Positions 56,083-64,000 of a stretch of 64,000 bases of DNA are shown piece after piece (the first letter of the stretch is position 1; every line of letters begins with the position of its first letter). This DNA is from Brevundimonas sp. UBA4553 (GTDB lineage: Bacteria > Pseudomonadota > Alphaproteobacteria > Caulobacterales > Caulobacteraceae): the NCBI RefSeq assembly GCF_002387245.1, contig NZ_DGLD01000013.1:293919-357918 (forward strand), read 5' to 3'. Under the pieces are notes generated by a model, which saw only the letters and a list, made by a program, of their open reading frames with translations, did no database searches and was not told the DNA's origin. The position numbers were made by a program, and so were the translations under genes.

Positions 56083-56433
56083 TCAGTCGCGCTTCAGCTT
56101 TGTATTCGTCGCGGCGATGATGGCGGCGAGCACCTCATGCGCCCGGTTCTCGATCTGCTGATTGGGAAACCGAAGCACGCGAAAGCCCTGCCCGCGCAGC
56201 CAGTCGTCGCGCTCTGCGTCCCGAAGACGGTCGTCGTGGTGGGGGCCGTCGGCCTCGACGATCAGGCGATGGCGCATGCAGACGAAGTCGGCGACGTAGC
56301 GTCCGATCACCACCTGCCGACGGAACTTCAGCCCTTCCAGCCGCCGGTCCCGCAGAATGGCCCACAACCGCCGCTCATAAAGGGCGGGTTCGCGGCGCAT
56401 CGCCTTGGCGCGAGTGTGCAGCCAGTTGTCCAT
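56083..56433 (-). CDS. DUF559 endonuclease-domain protein
   Basis: A 116-residue protein of the DUF559 / Vsr-like restriction endonuclease fold. Visible features are EPALYERRLWAILRDRRLEGLKFRRQVVIGRYVADFVCMRHRLIVEADG, where the Asp of ADF and Glu-x-Asp of VEADG are candidate metal ligands, and the C-terminal GFRVLRFPNQQI. Single gene between two repeat elements, a common setting for this family. Its biological role is unknown. Confidence 0.88.
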   Translation of the reverse strand: MDNWLHTRAKAMRREPALYERRLWAILRDRRLEGLKFRRQVVIGRYVADFVCMRHRLIVEADGPHHDDRLRDAERDDWLRGQGFRVLRFPNQQIENRAHEVLAAIIAATNTKLKRD

Positions 56434-56447
56434 GGCGCCACGCTATC

Positions 56448-56470
56448 CCTTCTCCCCTTGCGGGAGAAGG
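56448..56470. repeat. palindromic CCTTCTCC intergenic repeat, single arm
   Basis: A 23-base palindrome between the DUF559 gene and the uvrB 3' end, identical in type to the arm at 55938. On the minus strand it could serve as a weak terminator for uvrB. Confidence 0.75.
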
Positions 56471-56476
56471 AAGGGG

Positions 56477-58822
<2,346 letters not shown>

Positions 58823-58943
58823 GAACGTCAAGGTAGTGCGCCGAACCGCGTGACGCCATAGGGCAGACGCGGCGGCGGCGCTTCGGGCATGGAGCAGCGG
58901 TTTGTCGCTTGTGCGGGGCGGAGCCTGCGGCCAAGGTCGAGCC

Positions 58944-60080
58944 ATGAGTGAGCTTTGCGACGTCTTCATCACGGGGACCGGCGCGGTCCTGCCCGGCGAG
59001 CGGATCGGCAACGAGCGGATGGAGGACTTCATCGGCCGGATCGGCGGGCGGGCGTCCGCCGTCGGCCGCCGCGCCCTGCGCTGGAACGGCATCGAGGGGC
59101 GGCACTACGCCCTGGCGTCGGACGGGACGCCGCTGCATTCCAACGCCTCGATGTGCGCCGAGGCGGTGCGGGCGGCGCTGGATGAGGCGGGGCTGGGCCT
59201 GGGCGATCTGCAGCATCTGGGCGCTGCGACGACCCAGGGCGACTATCTGGTGCCCGGCCACGCCAGCGCGGTTCACGCCGAACTGGGGGCGGGGCCGCTG
59301 GAGGCGGTCAGCTATCAGTCGGTCTGCGCCAGCGCCCTGATGGCGGCCAAGGGGGCGTGGCTGAGCGTGCGGGCGGGCGAGACGGAGGTGGCCGCCGCCT
59401 GTGCGGGCGAGTTTTCCTCGCGCTGGTTCCGACCGCATTTCTATGAGGGCACGGCCCTGGTGGACGCCAAGGGCCGGGCGCGGATCGAGGCGGACTTCCT
59501 GCGCTTCACCCTGTCGGACGGGGCGGGGGCCGTGGTGATGGAGCCCAGGCCGAGGTCAGAGGGCCTCAGCCTGAAGGTCGAGTGGATCGACATGACCTCG
59601 CTGGCCGGGCGTTTCGATCCCTGCATGTGGGCCGGATCGACGCCCGAGACGCGCGCGGACATGACCAGCGCATGGAGCCATGCCGGACCCGCGGCGGCCC
59701 ATGCAGCCGGGGCGGTGGCGTTGTTGCAGGACTTCGATCTGCTGAAGATCGTCATCCGCGCCTGGATCGGCGTCTGGCTGGAGAAGGTGGACGCGGGGCG
59801 GATCAAGCCCGATCAGGTCGATCACCTGCTGTGCCACTATTCCGCGCGGTCGCTGCGTCAGGAGATCGTCGGCCTGCTGGAAAGCACGGCGGCCATGATC
59901 CCGGAAGAGAAGTGGTTCACGACCCTGCCCGACAGCGGCAATGTCGGCTCGGCCTCGATCTGGATCATGCTGGACGCCTTCCTCAAGTCGGGACGCGGAA
60001 AGCGTGGAGACCGGGTGCTGTGCATCGTGCCCGAGAGCGGGCGGGCGATGATCGGCTTCATGATGCTGGAGATTGTGTGA
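58944..60080 (+). CDS. beta-ketoacyl-ACP synthase III-like condensing enzyme
   Basis: A 378-residue thiolase-fold protein. The Cys-His-Asn triad of FabH/KAS III enzymes is visible: Cys128 (YQSVCASALMA), His298 (LLCHYSAR) and Asn333 (DSGNVGSAS). It is about 60 residues longer than housekeeping FabH and has unusual spacers between residues 200 and 265. Such paralogues condense or transfer acyl groups in specialised fatty-acid, quinolone or olefin pathways. It is the first gene of a tightly coupled three-gene operon, divergent from uvrB. Start ATG 58944 (MSELCDV). Confidence 0.87.
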   Translation: MSELCDVFITGTGAVLPGERIGNERMEDFIGRIGGRASAVGRRALRWNGIEGRHYALASDGTPLHSNASMCAEAVRAALDEAGLGLGDLQHLGAATTQGDYLVPGHASAVHAELGAGPLEAVSYQSVCASALMAAKGAWLSVRAGETEVAAACAGEFSSRWFRPHFYEGTALVDAKGRARIEADFLRFTLSDGAGAVVMEPRPRSEGLSLKVEWIDMTSLAGRFDPCMWAGSTPETRADMTSAWSHAGPAAAHAAGAVALLQDFDLLKIVIRAWIGVWLEKVDAGRIKPDQVDHLLCHYSARSLRQEIVGLLESTAAMIPEEKWFTTLPDSGNVGSASIWIMLDAFLKSGRGKRGDRVLCIVPESGRAMIGFMMLEIV

Positions 60081-60760
60081 TGGCGGAGCGCGAAGCCGAG
60101 GCGGCGGTCGCCGACACCCTCAGGAAGCTGGCGGTGGTCTTCGCCGACTTCGAACAACGGCTGGAGGCGACGCCCCTGATCCGCAAGCTGACGCGGGGGC
60201 GGTTCGAATTGGCCGACTACCACGCCTTCCTGATCAACCTGCGCCAGCAGGTGAAGGACGGGGCGCTGTGGATGAGCCGGGCGGCGTCCAACATCGGCGA
60301 GGATCATCTGGAGCTGCGCTCGACCCTGATGCGCCATGCGGTGACCGAGCATCGCGACTTCCGGCTGCTGGAAGCAGATTTCGTGTCGGCGGGCGGGGCG
60401 CTGGAAGCCATCCAGTCGGCGCCGAAGAACGTGGGGTCCGAGGCCCTGTCGGCCTGGATGTTCCATGAGGCGTCGAAGCCTGACCCGTTCGGCCTGCTGG
60501 GCGCCATGTTCATCATCGAGGGGCTGGGTTCGATCAAGGCCAAGCCCTGGGGGCTGAAGGTGCAGGAGCGGCTGGCTCTGCCCGACGAGGCGGTGCGCTT
60601 CCTGCTCTATCACGGCGACAACGACGCCGAGCATATGCAGGAGTTCGAGGAGATGCTGGGCATGGTCCTGCCCGATCCCTTCATCGCCGAGCGCATCGTC
60701 ACGACCGCCCGGGTCACCGCTCGCCTCTACGCCCTGCAGATCGAGGAGATCGCGGCGTGA
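60080..60760 (+). CDS. heme-oxygenase-like iron-containing oxidase
   Basis: A 226-residue all-helical protein of the heme-oxygenase-like/TenA-PqqC superfamily. Candidate diiron ligands lie in MRHAVTEHRDFR (His86, Glu90, His91), FIIEGLGS (Glu147) and LYHGDNDAEHMQEFEEML (His178, Asp182, His185), the spacing seen in heme-oxygenase-like diiron oxidases such as UndA. The ATG at 60080 overlaps the KAS III-like stop by one base (TGATG). I infer oxidation of the acyl product made by the upstream enzyme; substrate unknown. Confidence 0.8.
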   Translation: MAEREAEAAVADTLRKLAVVFADFEQRLEATPLIRKLTRGRFELADYHAFLINLRQQVKDGALWMSRAASNIGEDHLELRSTLMRHAVTEHRDFRLLEADFVSAGGALEAIQSAPKNVGSEALSAWMFHEASKPDPFGLLGAMFIIEGLGSIKAKPWGLKVQERLALPDEAVRFLLYHGDNDAEHMQEFEEMLGMVLPDPFIAERIVTTARVTARLYALQIEEIAA

Positions 60761-61698
60761 GATATTTCAAGCCGCACGAGGATCCGTTCGACCCGGCGCG
60801 GTTCGATCCCAAGGATCCCGATCCGTGGATGGCCCTCTATCTGGACCACAGCCTGCCGATCGACGACGGGGCCAAGCGCGACCTGCTGCTGGGCGCGCGG
60901 TCCCGGTCGCGGCGCTGGTTCTTCCCGGTGGCGCGGCCGCTGGTCTTCCTGTTCTTCTGTCTGGTGAAGGTGTTGCGGGTCGTTTCGCCCAAGCATCCGA
61001 ACCTGAACGGCCTGCTGCACAAGACCATCCATTGGGGCCTGCGGACCTTCGCCACGCCGGAGGCCAATCGGGTGATCCTGCGTCACTTTCACGTCGGCTC
61101 CGAACTGACCGCCTTCGTGCGTGAGAACGCCGGCGTGGGCGACAAGGTGACCAGGTGGCCGCTGACGCCGACACGGCTGAAGGACATTGAGCCGGACCTG
61201 TTTCTTCAGCACGACCTCAACATCTTCAACTTTGTCATCGAGATGAACACCGTCCTGCGGGCCGAGGGGCGCACGCTGATGCCGCCGGAACGCATCGACT
61301 TCTCGATGATCTCGGACGAATTTCCGACGTTCGAAGAGTTTCCGCGCAAGTGGCATAACTTCGTCGACGTGCAGACGGCGGTGGAGTTCTACACGCCGAT
61401 TTACGCCCTGATGCTTCCGCGCGACGACTTCGTGCGGGCTTCCAGTTCGCTGCAGCTGGACGAGGTCATGGCCATCTATATCGCCCGCATCCTGGGCACG
61501 AGCTACCACATGGCCTTCGTCAAGAACGGCCACCCGCTGGTGGCCCTGTCGACGCTGCAGGCGGGCTATCGTCTGATGATGCACGGGCTGGATTCGGAGG
61601 CCATGCACGGCTGGCTACGGGTGATGAAGGCGCGTCAGGCGGCGGGCCTGCCGCTGGACCCGGCCAACTCGGGCACGCCGCAACAGGGCGGCCGCTGA
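60757..61698 (+). CDS. hypothetical protein, third gene of the KAS III/oxidase operon
   Basis: A 313-residue protein with no family I can name. One hydrophobic stretch (FFPVARPLVFLFFCLVKVLRVV, about residues 55-76) may insert in or lie on the membrane. The rest is helical with conserved-looking His/Glu/Asp clusters (VILRHFHVGSELTAF, LFLQHDLNIFNFVIEMN, KWHNFVDVQTAVEFY, GTSYHMAFVKNGHPL). These could bind a metal or lipid substrate. The GTG start at 60757 overlaps the oxidase stop (GTGA), so it is coupled and probably part of the same pathway. Confidence 0.8.
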   Translation: MRYFKPHEDPFDPARFDPKDPDPWMALYLDHSLPIDDGAKRDLLLGARSRSRRWFFPVARPLVFLFFCLVKVLRVVSPKHPNLNGLLHKTIHWGLRTFATPEANRVILRHFHVGSELTAFVRENAGVGDKVTRWPLTPTRLKDIEPDLFLQHDLNIFNFVIEMNTVLRAEGRTLMPPERIDFSMISDEFPTFEEFPRKWHNFVDVQTAVEFYTPIYALMLPRDDFVRASSSLQLDEVMAIYIARILGTSYHMAFVKNGHPLVALSTLQAGYRLMMHGLDSEAMHGWLRVMKARQAAGLPLDPANSGTPQQGGR

Positions 61699-61740
61699 TT
61701 TCCTCTGGCGTGTTTCCCGCGCGCTGCTAGCGTCGCCGTT

Positions 61741-63006
61741 ATGAAAACGGCGCGCTCCTTTCTGACCTCCCTCAGCACCCTGGTGCTGCTGTCCCTGGTG
61801 CTGGGTCTGCTGGCCGGGGCGGCGGCGGAAAAATGGGGTCTGCCGGGCGGTCATGTCACCGCCGACTTCATCCAGGCCCTGGGCCAGCTGTGGCTCAACG
61901 CCCTGCGCATGACCATCATTCCGCTGGTGTTCAGCCTGCTGGTCACCGGCATCGCCTCCATCGCCGACGCGGCGCGGACGGGGCGGCTGGCGATGCGGGC
62001 CGTGGCCTGGTTCGGCGGGCTGATCGTCTTCGCCACGATCTACGCCGTGGGGGCGGCCTATGGCCTGCACGCCCTGTGGCCGATCGATCCCGAGGGCGCG
62101 CGCCTGTTGCTGGCCATCCGGCCCGAGGGGGCGGAAGGGCTGGGCGCCGGCGCCCCCTTCAGCGAGTTCCTGAAGACCATCGCCCCGTCCAACCCGATCC
62201 GCGCCGCGGCCGAGGACGCCATCCTGGGCATGGTGGTCTTCGCCGTCTTCTTCGGCTTCGCCGCCTCGGGTCTGCCGGACCGGCTGCGCACGCCGCTGAT
62301 CACCTTCTTCGAGGCGGTGGGCGAGACCATGATCACCATCGTCCGCTGGGTGCTGCGCGCCGCGCCGCTGGGCGTCTTCGCCCTGTCGATCGGGGTGGGC
62401 CTGACGGCGGGCGCCAGCGCGGCGGGGGTGCTGCTGCACTATGTGGCGCTGATTTCGATCGCCTGTATCGGCATCGGCCTGATCTTCTATCCGCTGGCGG
62501 TGATCTTCGGCCGGGTCAGCCTGGGGCGTTTCGCGCGGGCGGCGGCGCCGGCTCAGGTGGTGGCCTTCTCGACCCAGTCGTCGCTGGCCAGCCTGCCCGT
62601 CATGGTCGAGCGCTCGGTGGACATGCTGGGCGTGAAGCGGGCCACGGCGGGCCTGGTCCTGCCGCTGGCGGTGGCGGTGTTCCGCATCACCAGCCCGGTC
62701 GCCAACCTGGGCGTGGCCATCTATTGCGCCCACCTGTTCGGGATCGAGCCCTCGGCGGGCCAGTTGTTCGCCGCCATGCTGACGGCCGTGCTGATTTCGA
62801 TCGGCACCGTGGGTCTGCCGGGTCAGGCCAGCTTCTTCGCCTCCATCGCCCCCATCTGCATCGCCATGGGAGTGCCGCTGGAGATGCTGCCCCTGCTGCT
62901 GGCGGTCGAGGTCATCCCCGACATCTTCCGCACCCTCGGCAATGTCACCGCCGACATGGCCGTGACGCGGATGGTGCAGGGCGGCGAAGCGGACAGCGCC
63001 GACTGA
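61741..63006 (+). CDS. divergent dicarboxylate/amino acid:cation symporter (DAACS)
   Basis: A 421-residue multi-helix transporter of the GltP/DctA family. The serine-rich re-entrant loop FSTQSSLASLP (276-286) and the second loop with GTVGLPGQASFFASIAP (355-371) are recognisable. The usual NMDGT cation-binding motif of helix 7 is missing; the position reads RITSPVANLGVAIY (315-328). Ion coupling and substrate may therefore differ from glutamate or C4-dicarboxylate carriers. It starts 42 bases after the three-gene operon and may be cotranscribed with it. Confidence 0.85.
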   Translation: MKTARSFLTSLSTLVLLSLVLGLLAGAAAEKWGLPGGHVTADFIQALGQLWLNALRMTIIPLVFSLLVTGIASIADAARTGRLAMRAVAWFGGLIVFATIYAVGAAYGLHALWPIDPEGARLLLAIRPEGAEGLGAGAPFSEFLKTIAPSNPIRAAAEDAILGMVVFAVFFGFAASGLPDRLRTPLITFFEAVGETMITIVRWVLRAAPLGVFALSIGVGLTAGASAAGVLLHYVALISIACIGIGLIFYPLAVIFGRVSLGRFARAAAPAQVVAFSTQSSLASLPVMVERSVDMLGVKRATAGLVLPLAVAVFRITSPVANLGVAIYCAHLFGIEPSAGQLFAAMLTAVLISIGTVGLPGQASFFASIAPICIAMGVPLEMLPLLLAVEVIPDIFRTLGNVTADMAVTRMVQGGEADSAD

Positions 63007-63166
63007 CGTTCGCGGGCGGTTGTCAGGATTGGTCAGGAGCGGCGCAACCGGTGGCCGTTCTCACTGATTGGAGGAAACCCTGACCATTTCGCTCGGCCAG
63101 CTCACTCTCTCTCGGCAGCATCCAACAAGGGTGCGATCCGCGAGGCCCGCTCCGCTTTGAAGTGGG

Positions 63167-63655
63167 TTAGTGAGGCCAACGCTCGGTGAGAAGCCTGGCT
63201 TCCCCATTCTCAAAACTAACCTCGGCCGAGGGTTCAGCGGGCTGTCCGGCCGCAAAAAGTTCGAAGATGACGAGCCCGTCCTTCTGAACGCTCTCGATGA
63301 TGCGCACCGGGCGGTTCTGCCCCAAGGCGCTCTCAGTCAGGGCGCGGACGGGGGCAGGCATGTCGTCGAAAGTCAGGTCACGCTGAATCTCGACGATATC
63401 GAAATCGCCGTTGATCTGTTGGACATCCAGTTCGATCTCCGCGCCGTCGGGCCTGTGGCCTGATACGTCGAAATAGATGCGGTCTTCGCGTTCCTTGCGC
63501 TCGGCGCCGGTGATTGTCAGGTCGGGCGCCGCCGCCAGCACGCGGGCGGTGAGGGCTGGCGGCAGTTCCGCGGGGGTTAGAGGCGTGATGGTCGTGTGCG
63601 GCCCCTGCGGCAGGGTGACCTGGATCAGGGCGGCGAGGACGGGAAGAGCGAACAT
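63167..63655 (-). CDS. small exported PepSY-like hypothetical protein
   Basis: A 162-residue protein with a short hydrophobic N terminus (MFALPVLAALIQVTL) that may be a signal peptide. The remainder reads like a PepSY/BLIP-fold unit: a helix (LPPALTARVLAAAPDLTITGAER), strands (DRIYFDVSGHRPDGAEIELDVQ) and a second helix, as in small periplasmic inhibitors or folding modulators. An AGGAG site precedes the ATG at 63655. No specific function assignable. The 160 bases before 63167 hold nothing I recognise. Confidence 0.65.
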   Translation of the reverse strand: MFALPVLAALIQVTLPQGPHTTITPLTPAELPPALTARVLAAAPDLTITGAERKEREDRIYFDVSGHRPDGAEIELDVQQINGDFDIVEIQRDLTFDDMPAPVRALTESALGQNRPVRIIESVQKDGLVIFELFAAGQPAEPSAEVSFENGEARLLTERWPH

Positions 63656-63666
63656 CGTCTTGGCTC

Positions 63667-64000
63667 CTAGGCGGCGCTGTAGCTGGTCTTGATCTGGGTG
63701 TAGAACTCGACGGCGGCGAAGCCTTGTTCGCGGGGGCCGTAGGAGGACTTCTTCGTGCCGCCGAAGGGGACGTGATAGTCGACCCCGGCGGTGGCCAGGT
63801 TGACCATGGTCATGCCGGCCCTGGCGTTTCTCTGGAAGTCGCGGGCGTGTTTCAGCGACTGCGTGACGATGCCCGCCGACAGGCCGAACTCGACGCCGTT
63901 GGCGACCGCCAGCGCCTCTTCATAGCTGGCCACGCGAATGGTGGAGGCGACGGGGCCGAAGACCTCTTCGGTGTTGATGCGCGCGTCCGGCAGGGTGTCG
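63667..64000 (-). CDS. aldehyde dehydrogenase, 3' part (runs off the window)
   Basis: The C-terminal 110 or so residues of an NAD(P)-dependent aldehyde dehydrogenase: EEVFGPVASTIRVASYEEALAVANGVEFGLSAGIVTQSLKHARDF is the classical region after the catalytic Cys, followed by VNLATAGVDYHVPFGGTKKSSYGPREQG. The wording of the tail resembles 2,5-dioxovalerate / alpha-ketoglutarate semialdehyde dehydrogenases of sugar-acid catabolism. The 5' part, with Cys and Glu catalytic residues, lies beyond 64000. Confidence 0.92.
   Translation of the reverse strand, partial: DTLPDARINTEEVFGPVASTIRVASYEEALAVANGVEFGLSAGIVTQSLKHARDFQRNARAGMTMVNLATAGVDYHVPFGGTKKSSYGPREQGFAAVEFYTQIKTSYSAA

Overview
The window is high-GC DNA from a Caulobacterales alphaproteobacterium, most likely Brevundimonas or a close relative. 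This rests on the zwf-pgl-edd-glk Entner-Doudoroff operon, TonB-dependent receptors, tandem S46 dipeptidyl peptidases, strong GC3 bias, and short intergenic gaps with many ATGA, GTGA and TGATG overlaps. I found no tRNA, rRNA, CRISPR array, insertion sequence or prophage. It reads as chromosomal core plus lineage-specific metabolic clusters.

Layout. 0-8 kb: a KDPG-aldolase-family gene, an arylformamidase-like hydrolase, a stand-alone Lrp ligand-binding domain coupled to a D-2-hydroxyacid dehydrogenase, a pair of acyl-CoA dehydrogenases, and homogentisate dioxygenase (hmgA) coupled to a Cys-rich lipoprotein. 8-13 kb: glk, edd, pgl and zwf (minus strand). 13-20 kb: a compact his operon headed by a TrpR/YerC-like regulator, in the enterobacterial gene order hisG-D-(C)-B-H-A-F-IE and with gamma-type proteins. 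The hisC position is occupied by a degenerate aminotransferase domain fused to HisB. 20-30 kb: a ferredoxin-reductase-like protein, then an iron-uptake block (siderophore receptor + PiuC-like dioxygenase) facing PepSY-DUF2271-DUF4198-ApbE-flavoreductase genes. Together these look like an extracytoplasmic flavin/heme ferric reductase. A class A acid phosphatase follows. 30-38 kb: a second TonB receptor without a visible signal peptide next to a hybrid histidine kinase, a divergent Mpl-like ligase/LdcA pair for muropeptide recycling, a retropepsin-like protease, a DUF1289 protein, a 52-codon unit with its own promoter and terminator, and an enoyl-CoA hydratase. 38-47 kb: a DevABC-like exporter, two tandem S46 peptidases and a GNAT protein. 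47-54 kb: pgsA, a beta carbonic anhydrase, uvrC, a YdcZ-type transporter, a NUDIX hydrolase, and a pterin cluster (26-aa membrane microprotein, FolB, PTR1/FolM-like reductase, PTPS/QueD-like protein, second FolB) followed by small membrane proteins. 54-64 kb: small unknown proteins, a poorly explained GC-rich gap, a DUF559 nuclease, uvrB, a coupled three-gene operon (KAS III-like synthase, heme-oxygenase-like oxidase, unknown protein), a divergent DAACS transporter, a small exported protein and the 3' part of an aldehyde dehydrogenase.

Strongest candidates for something new: the dead-HisC/HisB fusion in a gamma-type his operon; the KAS III / diiron-oxidase / unknown operon; the variant flavinylation motif (S-G-P-T) in the DUF2271 protein; and two small genes (52 aa and 26 aa).
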